Part shown: positions 17,458 through 26,355 of the stretch, piece after piece
Position numbering within the stretch: the first letter of the stretch is position 1
How the letters are laid out: the number at the start of each line of letters is the position of its first letter
DNA from: Acinetobacter seifertii
GTDB taxonomy: Bacteria > Pseudomonadota > Gammaproteobacteria > Pseudomonadales > Moraxellaceae
Assembly (NCBI RefSeq): GCF_000368065.1
Contig: NZ_KB851200.1
Coordinates: 1,605,204 to 1,669,203, forward strand
Direction of reading: 5' to 3'
Length of the DNA stretch: 64,000 nt
Notes under the pieces: model-generated
What the model saw: the letters and a program-made list of their open reading frames with translations, nothing else
Told to the model about the DNA's origin: nothing
Databases searched by the model: none
Translations under genes and position numbers: made by a program

Positions 17458-18273
17458 TTAAGGTCGTTCACCCTGCCCCAAACGGCGTTCAATATCATTT
17501 AGTACATTTGGCAAATCCGCGACACTATCAATCACATAGTGAGCACCCGATGCATTCATTTTTTGATAGGCCTTATTTTTTAGCACAATTTGTTCATCTG
17601 CCGATAGCGCACTCCACTCTTCATAGCTTAAACCGACTTCGTTACCACTAATCGCAAGTCCTACTGTCCAACATCCGGCATTTAAACCTTCATCAATCCC
17701 CACCACGGTATCATCCACTTTTACAACTGTTTTGATGTCAGATACATCGAGTTGAATTAAGTTCTTCCATAGCATTTCAGGATATGGACGGCCATATTTC
17801 ACGTCGCTAGCAGTAACGATACAGTCTGGATGGTAGCCCTGATTGGCAGCATCTTTGACCAATTCTCCAATCATCATGGATGCATAGCCCGTGTTACTAC
17901 CAATTTTTGCACCGCGATTTTTAATATTTTCAAAAGTCGCCAATGCACCCGGTATTAAAGCCGAGCATGTCGGAATCGAATCTAATTGATAAGGAATAAA
18001 GTCCTTATATAAACGATCAATATCTGCTTCTGTTGCCGCTTGACCATAAACTTCCTGCCATGCAGCTGCTACTCGTGGCATTTTTAAAACAGCAGCAATA
18101 TGATCACGTTTTTCTAAACCCATTGGCACACGCGCTTCTTCAACCGTAATTTCAACTTTGTTGTCTTTAAATAAAGCCATAAAAGCCAAAATTGGTGCGC
18201 GTGAGCCAAAATCTACTGTTGTGCCAGCCCAGTCAAAAACAACAGCCTGAATTTGTGTATTGTTGGTCGTCAT
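17458..18273 (-). CDS. phnX: Phosphonoacetaldehyde hydrolase
   Basis: 271-residue HAD-fold enzyme that cleaves the C-P bond of phosphonoacetaldehyde to acetaldehyde and phosphate. Motif I, VVFDWAGTTVDFG (about residues 11-23), has the nucleophilic Asp and the family's WAGT. The cap domain carries MGLEKRDHI, with the Lys of the type that forms the Schiff base. Motif II is around KIGSNTGY, and VKVDDTVVGIDEGLNAG carries the acidic motif IV. AGGAA precedes the ATG. It is the last gene of the AEP operon, 36 nt after phnW. Confidence 0.95.
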   Translation of the reverse strand: MTTNNTQIQAVVFDWAGTTVDFGSRAPILAFMALFKDNKVEITVEEARVPMGLEKRDHIAAVLKMPRVAAAWQEVYGQAATEADIDRLYKDFIPYQLDSIPTCSALIPGALATFENIKNRGAKIGSNTGYASMMIGELVKDAANQGYHPDCIVTASDVKYGRPYPEMLWKNLIQLDVSDIKTVVKVDDTVVGIDEGLNAGCWTVGLAISGNEVGLSYEEWSALSADEQIVLKNKAYQKMNASGAHYVIDSVADLPNVLNDIERRLGQGERP

Positions 18274-18309
18274 GGTGTATTTCCTTTAATTTAAATAATT
18301 TAATAAAAA

Positions 18310-19470
18310 TTATGCTGTTACAGCTTGATTTAGATGGCTTTTGCAATAGCTGGCAATTGCAGCAAGAAGCCCTTCAATGTCATGAACATAAACTTCGCCA
18401 ATATTGCCAATACGGAAACAGTTAAGATCGGTAACTTTGCCCGGATAAATTACATAGCCTGATTTTTTTAGCGTTTCATAAAATGATTGGAAGCTAATTG
18501 TCTCGGCTGTTGGGCAAAGAAAAGTGGTAATGATGGGCGATTGTGGGCACTCTTTACCGAGTACCAACTCAAAACCCAGTTGTTGCATACCTTTAGATAA
18601 GGTTTGTTGGTTTTGTAAATAACGTTGATAACGTGCAGCAACACCGCCCTCTGCCTCAAGCTCAAGTAATGCTTGATAAAAAGCACGCACCACATGGGTT
18701 GGCGAGGTAAAACGCCATTTACCGTTATGCTGCTCCATCGTATGCCACTGATCAAACAAATCGAGGCTGACCGAACGTGCCAAGCCTTTACATGCTTCTA
18801 GGCAATCACGCTTAGCCAAAATAAAGCCAAAACCCGGAACACCTTGAATACATTTATTCGCACTTGAAATTAGAAAATCAATTTCAAGTTCAGCCATATC
18901 CATTGGCACACCGCCAAATGAACTCATGGCGTCCACAATCCAGATTTTTCCTGCTGCTTTCACCAAACGGCCAATGTCTTGAATCGGGTTTAAAATTCCT
19001 GTGGTGGTTTCACAGTGTACACACGCAACATGGCTAATGGTTTTATCTTGTAAAACGCGCTCAATCTCTTGTAAATCTGGTGTTTGAGTTTCTAAATAGT
19101 TCAGCTCTACAACTTCAATATTTAAGCAACGTGCCATTTGCACCATACGTGCACCATAAGCGCCATTATTGATAATCAAGATTTTGCCATCACGCGCAAT
19201 AGCTGAACCAAGCACAGACTCCACCGCAAAACTACCACTGCCTTGCATTAACACAGCCGTATATTTTTCAGGTTGATTGGTTGCCAAATTGACCAATCGA
19301 GAGCGGATATCTTGTACAAGCGAATTATATTCTTGGTCCCAAGTACACCAGTCTTTTTGCATGGCACGGCGGACCGTTGCAGAAGTTGATAATGGACCTG
19401 GTGTCAAAAGCAGATATTTGTTTTCTAAATCCATATCGATTTGTGGTTGCATGTTCATAAGATTGCTCAT
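18310..19470 (-). CDS. phnW: 2-aminoethylphosphonate:pyruvate transaminase
   Basis: 386-residue fold-type I PLP enzyme converting AEP plus pyruvate into phosphonoacetaldehyde plus alanine. Recognisable blocks are [17 protein letters not shown] near the N-terminus, [15 protein letters not shown], and the PLP-Lys site [15 protein letters not shown]. The ATG at 19470 was chosen; the TTG frame at 19500 would add ten residues that overlap the palindromic operator region. A CTGGTTTAAACCAG palindrome lies 32 bp upstream, so this gene and phnX probably have their own PhnR-controlled promoter besides any read-through from upstream. Confidence 0.95.
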   Translation of the reverse strand: MSNLMNMQPQIDMDLENKYLLLTPGPLSTSATVRRAMQKDWCTWDQEYNSLVQDIRSRLVNLATNQPEKYTAVLMQGSGSFAVESVLGSAIARDGKILIINNGAYGARMVQMARCLNIEVVELNYLETQTPDLQEIERVLQDKTISHVACVHCETTTGILNPIQDIGRLVKAAGKIWIVDAMSSFGGVPMDMAELEIDFLISSANKCIQGVPGFGFILAKRDCLEACKGLARSVSLDLFDQWHTMEQHNGKWRFTSPTHVVRAFYQALLELEAEGGVAARYQRYLQNQQTLSKGMQQLGFELVLGKECPQSPIITTFLCPTAETISFQSFYETLKKSGYVIYPGKVTDLNCFRIGNIGEVYVHDIEGLLAAIASYCKSHLNQAVTA

Positions 19471-19501
19471 TTCGTTCACGTTAATTTCAATATACAACAA
19501 A

Positions 19502-19515
19502 CTGGTTTAAACCAG
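19502..19515. promoter_or_regulatory. Palindromic operator, copy 1 (probable PhnR site)
   Basis: CTGGTTTAAACCAG, a perfect 14-bp palindrome. It is the core of the 20-bp palindrome found before phnS at 25607-25626, and lies between the interrupted oxidoreductase gene and phnW. Confidence 0.7.
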
Positions 19516-19523
19516 ATGACAAA

Positions 19524-20080
19524 CTAAAAAATATTTTGTTCTAACACTTCTTTGATAAAACCCGCGCCTGTGGTCATGCCTTTACCCGCAATCGCACTCA
19601 CCAAAAAGATGTTTTTCTCCGCTTCAGTGACACAGGCCAGCTCGTGTTCATGGGTTAGGTAATAACCATTCCAACGTTTTTGAATCGGAGGTAAAGTCAG
19701 CCCTAATTTTTCATGGCAGTACGCTTGAATAAACTCATTAATATCTTCGCGTTGCTCAAACTGAGGTGCTTCATCAAGCGGATGGTATTCGTGACTATCA
19801 CCTACGATGAGTTCACCAAATTCGTTTTGTTTAATTAAAATATGAATACCAAATTCTTTGATCAGCCCCTGCTGAGATGCTTGGACCAGCTCATGATGAC
19901 TCGGACAAATTTCAAAGGCTGGGTAACGTGAGATAGATAAGCCTGAATAAAGAGAAGCATTTAATTTTTGTTGAAATGGTTGAGTCAGTGCCATTTGTAA
20001 ACCACAACGTTTCAGGTTCAAACTTTGCAGCAACTCTGGATATAAAACATCAATCACTTCACCGTGACAGATCAAAACTT
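19524..20080 (-). pseudogene. AEP-operon FAD-dependent oxidoreductase, C-terminal fragment
   Basis: About 182 C-terminal residues of a DadA/glycine-oxidase-like FAD enzyme of the kind found in phosphonate operons (TIGR03364-type). It is separated from its N-terminal half by the IS1-family insertion. Removing the element and one copy of the 8-bp target duplication restores an open frame that joins ...QANKVL to ICHGEVIDVL.... The full protein would be about 384 residues. The fragment has no start of its own and its product should not be made. Confidence 0.88.
20073..20080. repeat. Target-site duplication, left copy
   Basis: CAAAACTT, repeated exactly at 20869-20876, flanks the IS1-family element. 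Confidence 0.9.
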
Positions 20081-20868
20081 GGTGGTGTTTCAAAAAGTAT
20101 GCTGAAACAAAGCAGGTTGAATTTTGATAAAATAGAGAAATGCGAATAACTCTAGAAATCAAATGTCCAACCTGCCTCAGTGACAGTATAAAGAAAAATG
20201 GCATCAAAGTAGATGGGAAACAAAACTATCAGTGCAAAGACTGTAAACGTCAGTTTATTGGTGACCATGCTCTGAGCTATCTAGGATGTAATTCAGGCAT
20301 TACTCGAAAAATATTACAGTTGATGGTCAGAGGTAGTGGTATACGAGATATCGCTGAAGTTGAGCGAATCAGTATCGGTAAAGTTTTACGTACTTTAACC
20401 GAATCGACCTACCAAATTCAGCCTAAACAAAGTCATTATGAGTCTCTTGAAGTTGATGAGTTTTGGACTTTTGTGGGAAATAAAAATAATAAACAATGGC
20501 TTATTTACGCCTACCATCGAGAAACAGGTGAGATTGTTGCTTATGTTTGGGGTAAAAGAGACTTAGCTACAGTTCAACGATTGAAAACAAAGCTTAAACA
20601 ATTAGGTATTCACTACACCCGAATTGCAAGTGATCATTGGGACAGTTTCATAACTGCTTTTAAAAACTGCAAGCAAAGTATTGGTAAATTTTTTACTGTA
20701 GGTATTGAAGGTAATAATTGCAAAATAAGGCATCGAATTAGGCGTGGTTTTAGAAGGAGTTGTAATTTTTCAAAAAAGATTGAAAACCATTTTAAAGCTT
20801 TCGACTTAACCTTTTTTTACATCAATAATGGCTTCATTTAATGTCAGCATACTTTTTGAAACACCACC
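20081..20868 (+). mobile_element. IS1-family insertion sequence, 788 bp, complete
   Basis: The ends are perfect 25-bp inverted repeats beginning GGTGGTGTTTCAAAAAGTAT (left end at 20081, right end at 20868 on the opposite strand). They resemble IS1 ends, which begin GGTGATGCTG. The element is bounded by the 8-bp duplication CAAAACTT and carries one transposase ORF. Intact ends, an intact ORF and a perfect duplication indicate a recent insertion into the FAD oxidoreductase gene. Confidence 0.95.
20140..20841 (+). CDS. IS1-family transposase
   Basis: 233 residues in a single frame, so no programmed frameshift is needed, unlike classic IS1 insA/insB. Residues 8-40 form a zinc-finger-like region (CPTCLSDSIKKNG ... 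YQCKDCKRQF). A helix-turn-helix lies around 50-90. The DDE catalytic core follows: VDEFWTFVGNKNNKQWL with the first Asp, SDHWDSFITAF with the second, and IEGNNCKIRHRIRRGFRRS, then KKIENH, with the final Glu. AGAGAA precedes the ATG. It appears functional. Confidence 0.93.
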   Translation: MRITLEIKCPTCLSDSIKKNGIKVDGKQNYQCKDCKRQFIGDHALSYLGCNSGITRKILQLMVRGSGIRDIAEVERISIGKVLRTLTESTYQIQPKQSHYESLEVDEFWTFVGNKNNKQWLIYAYHRETGEIVAYVWGKRDLATVQRLKTKLKQLGIHYTRIASDHWDSFITAFKNCKQSIGKFFTVGIEGNNCKIRHRIRRGFRRSCNFSKKIENHFKAFDLTFFYINNGFI

Positions 20869-20876
20869 CAAAACTT
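20869..20876. repeat. Target-site duplication, right copy
   Basis: CAAAACTT, identical to 20073-20080. Confidence 0.9.
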
Positions 20877-21474
20877 TATTTGCCTGATATACCTCGCCAT
20901 TTGCTAAACGAACGTGACAGCTTCTATGTTGATATTGAGTTTGAACAACACAAGCATTGGTATAAATCTTTACGCCTTTACTTTCGGCATATGCCAACAG
21001 TCGCTTCCCAATCACATGTGGTTCGACCGAATAATCTTCTTCAAAAACCAAGCCGCCTTGAAACTGCTGTTCGGGATTTAAATAAGAAAATTGGGTGACC
21101 AGTTCATCATGCTTTAGCAAATGAACTGGAATTTGGTAATGATTTGCACGCTCGGCAAACTCTTTTAAAACCTGCCATTCAAGTGCAGTGTTTGCGAGAT
21201 AAATACCTTGGCGTTGAGCAAACGAAATATCGGTTTCAGCCTGAATACGCTGATAAAAAGAACGCGTTTCAAGAGCGTATTTTCGCCACTGCTGTTCAGG
21301 ATGGGTTAAGGTTGATGTTCCAACCATGCCGAAATTACGACTAGTTGCCCCCACTGGTTGAGCATTTTTCTCGAAGATACAAACTTTTAAGCCTTGTTCT
21401 TGCGCTTGTATGGCAGCGGACAAACCTAAAATACCGGCACCGACAACAATTAAATCAAACTGTGCGTTATTCAT
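20869..21474 (-). pseudogene. AEP-operon FAD-dependent oxidoreductase, N-terminal fragment
   Basis: 202 codons with the Rossmann dinucleotide-binding start FDLIVVGAGILGLSAAIQAQ followed by CIFEKNAQPVGATSRNFGM, typical of DAO-family flavoenzymes. The frame is cut by the IS after ...ANKVL; translation would continue into the element and stop after about 20 foreign residues. The native enzyme is associated with aminophosphonate use and may oxidise N-substituted aminophosphonates, which is inference from operon membership. The transposon may also be polar on phnW/phnX, although these have their own operator-marked upstream region. Confidence 0.88.
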
Positions 21475-21575
21475 AAGACTTCCAATTTGCGAAATTTAGG
21501 ATGAACAAACCCTTGCCTTGTTGAACAAAGCATTTCGTTTCAGTCGGTTAAATAAAAATTGTGTTTAGCTAAAAC

Positions 21576-23285
21576 TTAATGAGAACTTTCACGCCATTGC
21601 TGACTTCTTGCCATAATTTTTCGGGTAAATAACCAATGAATGAGTTTTACAACACATGAAGTGGTCAAAATCAAAATACTCATGGCAACAGCAGCAACCG
21701 TGTCTCCCGCATCATCCATATTTAAAACCGCCACCGCAGCTAAACTTGTGTCTGGTGAATAGAGGAAAATGGCAGCCGATACAGTGGTCATGGCATTGAC
21801 AAAAACATAGACCGACACATCGCATAGCGCTGGAAAGCACATAGGCAAATACACTTTCCAAAAAGTTTTCCACTTCGATGTTCCTAGTGTTTGTGCTGCC
21901 TGATCGAGTTGTAGCGGAATCTGTTTAATGGCATTGGTTAAAGTAAGATGTGGCACGGTGTAATAATGCACGATGGTTGAAATCACCAAAATGGTCATGG
22001 TTCCATACAGCACATTTAACGGGTTGCTTTGCTGGTTAAAAAACAAAATGTAGGCAATACCTAGAACCAGCCCCGGCACCGCAAGTGGTAATAAAACCAA
22101 AGCTTGCACATAATTTTTAATGAGTGAATGTGCCTTAAAACGTTCGGTTAATAGCGCCACCATAAAAATAAGTGCTGTTCCAAAAACTGTACTAAAGAGT
22201 GCCATTCGAATCGAATTAAAATATGCTGACCAACCACCGCCATCGACATATTCAAAACTGTAATGTACTAGGGTCAAAGACAAATCATAAGGCCAAGACT
22301 GGATAAATGACGCCAGCACAGCCGTAAAGATAATCAGTAAAATCGAACCCGAAACCAAGCCACAAAATAGAGTCAAAACCGTTTCAAGCTTTTTATTCCG
22401 CGCAGAAATATAAGGTTTAGTCTGAAAGGCTTGAAAGCGTGCATGGCGTTTGCTTTGTATACGATCAAAAATGAATACAAACACAGCCGGTAACAATAAC
22501 AAGATGGAAATGACCGCACCCATGTTCATATTTTGCTGACCAATAATCTGCTTATAGACATCAAGCGCCATCATGTTAAATGAACCACCAATGACTTTCG
22601 GAATACCAAAATCTGTTAGGACATAAATAAAAGCCACCAGACTTGCACTGATCAGTCCATAACGAATTGCAGGTAAAGTCACATGATAATGTGTCTTCCA
22701 AACATTTTTTCCGAGTGATAAAGATGCTTCAATTAAACGCTGATCAACACTTCTAAAAGAGACCATCATTAACATCAAAATGGCCGGAAATAACCAAAAG
22801 CAATAACTGATTAAAATACCGATTGGGCCATAAATCTGTACATCACCCAATAAAGACTTGAATACACCTTGCTTGCCAAACAAATAAACCAATGCCAAAG
22901 AAGGCAAAAGTGACGGTGCCAAGATCGGTAAAAAAGCCACCAATTTAAAGAAGCCTTTTCCTTTAATATTGACATTGGTCAGCGCAAACGCATAAATACT
23001 GGCAAGAAATACCGTAATGACAGTAGCAGTACAAGCGATCCACACAGAGTTAAATACGGAGCTGAGTAAAGCTGGACTACCAAAGTAATTATAGAAGTTA
23101 TCAAGGCCAACAAAATTTTGATTTTCATCAAAAAATGCACTTTCAAACAACATAATTAATGGTGCGACAATGGCTAAGGTCAAAGCAATCGCCACAACAA
23201 ACAAAGCGATGTTCGATCTTAATGAGTATTCAGTTTTTTGACGCGGCTGTGTTTTTAAAACCGCTGAAGCAGTTTCATTTAACAT
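21576..23285 (-). CDS. 2-aminoethylphosphonate ABC transporter permease (two fused MetI domains)
   Basis: 569-residue inner-membrane protein with about 12 predicted membrane helices in two related halves (about 20-290 and 310-560). Each half has a binding-protein-dependent permease EAA-like loop: LIEASLSLGKNVWKTHYHVTLP in the first and LDQAAQTLGTSKWKTFWKVYLP in the second. This is the fused arrangement of the AEP and iron-type (FbpB) permeases. Its start overlaps the stop of the ATPase gene by 7 nt, indicating translational coupling. With PhnS and PhnT it imports AEP. Confidence 0.88.
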   Translation of the reverse strand: MLNETASAVLKTQPRQKTEYSLRSNIALFVVAIALTLAIVAPLIMLFESAFFDENQNFVGLDNFYNYFGSPALLSSVFNSVWIACTATVITVFLASIYAFALTNVNIKGKGFFKLVAFLPILAPSLLPSLALVYLFGKQGVFKSLLGDVQIYGPIGILISYCFWLFPAILMLMMVSFRSVDQRLIEASLSLGKNVWKTHYHVTLPAIRYGLISASLVAFIYVLTDFGIPKVIGGSFNMMALDVYKQIIGQQNMNMGAVISILLLLPAVFVFIFDRIQSKRHARFQAFQTKPYISARNKKLETVLTLFCGLVSGSILLIIFTAVLASFIQSWPYDLSLTLVHYSFEYVDGGGWSAYFNSIRMALFSTVFGTALIFMVALLTERFKAHSLIKNYVQALVLLPLAVPGLVLGIAYILFFNQQSNPLNVLYGTMTILVISTIVHYYTVPHLTLTNAIKQIPLQLDQAAQTLGTSKWKTFWKVYLPMCFPALCDVSVYVFVNAMTTVSAAIFLYSPDTSLAAVAVLNMDDAGDTVAAVAMSILILTTSCVVKLIHWLFTRKIMARSQQWRESSH

Positions 23286-24481
23286 AGTGCATACCCTTGT
23301 TCGTCAAAGATATGAATGAGCTGATTAGGCACTTTTATAAACATGAGTTCTTGCAAAGTTTTGAACTTGGTATTTTCAATTTCAATTTGCAACAGGTGTT
23401 TTGCCTGCTCAATTCCATCGATATGAATAGTGCAAAACAAACGACGTTTTGCGCCTAAAAATTCGGTGCTTAATACTTTAACTGGCAAATACAAAGATTC
23501 TTTATCACTACCAAAATCATCAACTAACTCGACAGCTTCGGGTCTAAAACCAATCCTGTAGCTTTGCCCTGCTTTAAGTTTTTGTTGCTCCAAATTTAAA
23601 GGAATAAAACCTAAAACTTCGAGCTGATTGGCGCCTGAACAAGTGGCTATCAAAAAGTTCATGGTGCCAATAAACTTTGCAACGAATTGGGTTTGTGGCT
23701 TGTAGTAAATATTGTGCGGCGTATCAATTTGTTCAATAACGCCATGATTCATGACAACCACACGGTCAGAAATGCTTAAAGCTTCTTCTTGATCGTGTGT
23801 GACCATAATGGTTGGTAAATTAAGCTGCGTTTGAATCGAACGGATCTTTTGTCTTAGGTTTAGACGCACTTGTGCATCGAGTGCAGACAATGGTTCATCC
23901 AACAGTAAAATATCTGGATTCGGTGCAATTGCCCGAGCAAGCGCAACACGTTGCTGCTGCCCGCCTGATAATTGGTTGGGATACTTTTTTGCAATATCAG
24001 GTAACTCAATTAGTTCTAATAACTGTTGAACCCGTTGGCTACGTTGTGCCTTATCCCACTTTTTTTTGTCTAAGCCGAAAGCAATATTTTCTTCAACGTT
24101 TAAGTTTGGAAATAATGCATAGTTCTGAAACACAATACCGCAGTGACGCTTTTCAGCACTGAGCAACGTAATGTCCGCGCCCTTTTTTATAACCTTTCCA
24201 TAATCAGGTTTTTCTAGACCCGCAATGATGCGTAGTAAAGTGGTTTTACCGCATCCAGAAGGTCCCAAAAAGCTTACGAACTCACCTGCTTTAAGGTCTA
24301 AATTAATATGTGTTAGAGCCTGAAAGAGTTGGAACTTTTTTTGGATATCCACCACTTCTAAAACCGAAGGGCCATGTTCAGGATATTTATAAGTCGTTAA
24401 TGTTGACAATAAATGCCCTGCTAACTCACCCTTCTGGTTTTGACCTAGCAGCGATGATTGCAATGACGAAGGAATTTGCAT
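23279..24481 (-). CDS. phnT: 2-aminoethylphosphonate ABC transporter ATP-binding protein
   Basis: About 400 residues. Residues 45-280 are an ABC ATPase: Walker A GPSGCGKTTLLRIIAG, Q-loop FQNYALF, signature LSGGQQQRVALARAIA, Walker B ILLLDEPLSALD and switch His in TMVTHDQEEAL. A C-terminal TOBE-type regulatory domain follows (FRPEAVELV). ATG 24481 is preferred, with AAGGG upstream; the TTG-type extension to 24574 would overlap phnS. It powers AEP uptake at the cytoplasmic face. Confidence 0.9.
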   Translation of the reverse strand: MQIPSSLQSSLLGQNQKGELAGHLLSTLTTYKYPEHGPSVLEVVDIQKKFQLFQALTHINLDLKAGEFVSFLGPSGCGKTTLLRIIAGLEKPDYGKVIKKGADITLLSAEKRHCGIVFQNYALFPNLNVEENIAFGLDKKKWDKAQRSQRVQQLLELIELPDIAKKYPNQLSGGQQQRVALARAIAPNPDILLLDEPLSALDAQVRLNLRQKIRSIQTQLNLPTIMVTHDQEEALSISDRVVVMNHGVIEQIDTPHNIYYKPQTQFVAKFIGTMNFLIATCSGANQLEVLGFIPLNLEQQKLKAGQSYRIGFRPEAVELVDDFGSDKESLYLPVKVLSTEFLGAKRRLFCTIHIDGIEQAKHLLQIEIENTKFKTLQELMFIKVPNQLIHIFDEQGYALC

Positions 24482-24503
24482 AATGAGGCCCTTATCCAAA
24501 AGA

Positions 24504-25541
24504 TCACTTTTCAAAACGCTTTGACCATTCAGCCAAAATACGTTCACGCTGCTCGGCCGCCCAATAAAAATCATTTTTTACGAGCATTTGAGGAAGATTT
24601 TTCGGGAAGTCCATAGTGGTATTTTCAATGCCTTTATAAGCCACCATTGAAAAGTTATGTGCATAAGCTTCGTTTGCCGCTTTGCTTACCGACCAATTTA
24701 TAAATTTTTGTGCGCTACTTAATTTCTTGGTTCCTTTCACAATTGCTAAGGCTTCCATTTCCCAGCCTAAACCTTCTGTTGGATAAACCACTTCTAAAGG
24801 TGCACCCTCTGCTTTTAATTTAAATGCCGGATAACCGAAAGAAACACCAATTGGGATTTCACCTTGCGCTGCCATCTTGCAAGGTTTTGAACCCGAGTGA
24901 GGATATTGTGAAATGTTTTTATCCAAAGCCTGCATATAGTCCCATGCCTGCTTTTCACCCCAAATTTGCATCCAAGCTGTGACATCTAAATAACCTGTAC
25001 CACTTGAGGCTGGATTTGGCATCACAATTAAGTTTTTATAAATCGGGTTGGTTAAATCTTTCCAAGTTTTTGGAATCGGTAGCTTACGTTTTTCTAATTC
25101 GACTTTATTGACACAAATTGCAGATTCCCATGCATCCATACCCGTCCAAGTCGGTACAGGTTTTTGGCTGACAAATTCTGGTTTTAAATTTTGGATGCCT
25201 TCTGGTTTAAAAGGCTCAAGCATGTCTTTCTTTTCCATGACCAGCAAACTGGTTAAAGCCACACCAAAAACCACATCCGCTTGTGGGTTTTTCTGCTCTG
25301 CCAAAAGTTTAGCGGTGATTACACCTGTTGAATCACGTACCCATTTTACTTTGAGTTCTGGATAGGCTTTGTGTAATTCTTCTTGGTATTGTTTAAGCTG
25401 GTCGGCTTCCACTGCCGTATAGACTGTAATTTCTTCTGAGTTTTTTGATGTTGCTGATGAACATCCCATTTGAAAAGCGACCACTACACCTAAAACTGAT
25501 GCAGTGCCAAGTTTAATTGTCTGTTGAACATACTGTTTCAT
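24504..25541 (-). CDS. phnS: 2-aminoethylphosphonate-binding lipoprotein/periplasmic protein
   Basis: 345-residue extracellular solute-binding protein of the iron/phosphonate-type family. A signal peptide ends in a lipobox-like FQMGCSS near residue 26-28, which suggests lipid anchoring. The mature protein starts with EITVYTAVEADQLKQYQEEL, and TGMDAWESAICVNK and PNPASSGTGYLDV are typical ligand-binding regions. The ATG at 25541 was preferred to TTG 25547. A 20-bp palindrome lies about 65 bp upstream. It captures AEP for the ABC transporter. Confidence 0.88.
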   Translation of the reverse strand: MKQYVQQTIKLGTASVLGVVVAFQMGCSSATSKNSEEITVYTAVEADQLKQYQEELHKAYPELKVKWVRDSTGVITAKLLAEQKNPQADVVFGVALTSLLVMEKKDMLEPFKPEGIQNLKPEFVSQKPVPTWTGMDAWESAICVNKVELEKRKLPIPKTWKDLTNPIYKNLIVMPNPASSGTGYLDVTAWMQIWGEKQAWDYMQALDKNISQYPHSGSKPCKMAAQGEIPIGVSFGYPAFKLKAEGAPLEVVYPTEGLGWEMEALAIVKGTKKLSSAQKFINWSVSKAANEAYAHNFSMVAYKGIENTTMDFPKNLPQMLVKNDFYWAAEQRERILAEWSKRFEK

Positions 25542-25606
25542 CTGCAAACCATCGAATGCAATTATTTGATGATCTTATTTCAACAGGTTTATATGACAGT
25601 TTGATT

Positions 25607-25626
25607 AATCTGGTTTAAACCAGATT
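25607..25626. promoter_or_regulatory. Palindromic operator, copy 2 (probable PhnR site)
   Basis: AATCTGGTTTAAACCAGATT is a perfect 20-bp palindrome in the 91-bp gap between phnR and phnS. Its 14-bp core recurs before phnW. Confidence 0.8.
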
Positions 25627-25632
25627 GTATTT

Positions 25633-26355
25633 TTATGCTCGTGCTTCGAAATGTAAATCTAAGACATCGTGTAGCCAATATTCTTGGTCAACATCGGTAA
25701 TCACGCCCTTTTCATTTCTGTTACTACGGCAAATATATAAACCGAGCGCGCCAACATTGACATGAAGCGCTTTGGCCTGTTGTTCCGATAAAGCTGTTGG
25801 ATAGAGGTTAATGTCGGCTCTGGTGATATGGCAGTTATATTGATTTGCCATCAGTAAAGTAATGGATTGCTTGAGATCATGAGTTAAAAACTCAGGAAAA
25901 AGCTCGGCGTTCACACGTAAATGTTCAACCAAAACAGGTCGTCCATTAATACAACGACGTCGCCAAACTGAATAAATCGGATGCCCTTTTTCAACTTTTA
26001 AATGCTTGGCATCCCAAGAAGTAGCTTGCGTAAGTTCACTCGAAATTACTTCTGTAGAAGGTTCATAGCCTTGTTCAATCACAAACTGATTAAAGTTTTT
26101 TGTCGATTGCGGATGATAAATAATACGAGGAGAACGAACATACCAACCACGGCGATCTAATCGATAAATCAAACCATCGGTTTCCAAAGCCAGTAAAGCT
26201 TCACGTGCAGCCACACGAGTGGTTTGGAACTGTTCAGACAGCACTCTTTCTGATGGGAGTTTTGCGTGGGCTTCTAATACGCCAGATTCAATATCATGGG
26301 CAATTGCATCGCGGATAGGAATATATTTAGGTATGCGTGCTTGGTCCTGTTCCAT
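25633..26355 (-). CDS. phnR: GntR-family regulator of AEP utilisation
   Basis: 240 residues. A GntR winged helix-turn-helix (about 8-75: IPIRDAIAHDIESGVLEAHA, LPSERVLSEQFQTTRVAARE) is followed by a UTRA ligand-binding domain (about 95-235: HPIYSVWRRRCINGRPVLVE). It lies at the head of the phn genes, on the same strand and 91 bp before phnS, with the 20-bp palindrome in between. The position and palindrome suggest that it controls phnS and phnW promoters in response to AEP or phosphonoacetaldehyde. Confidence 0.88.
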   Translation of the reverse strand: MEQDQARIPKYIPIRDAIAHDIESGVLEAHAKLPSERVLSEQFQTTRVAAREALLALETDGLIYRLDRRGWYVRSPRIIYHPQSTKNFNQFVIEQGYEPSTEVISSELTQATSWDAKHLKVEKGHPIYSVWRRRCINGRPVLVEHLRVNAELFPEFLTHDLKQSITLLMANQYNCHITRADINLYPTALSEQQAKALHVNVGALGLYICRSNRNEKGVITDVDQEYWLHDVLDLHFEARA

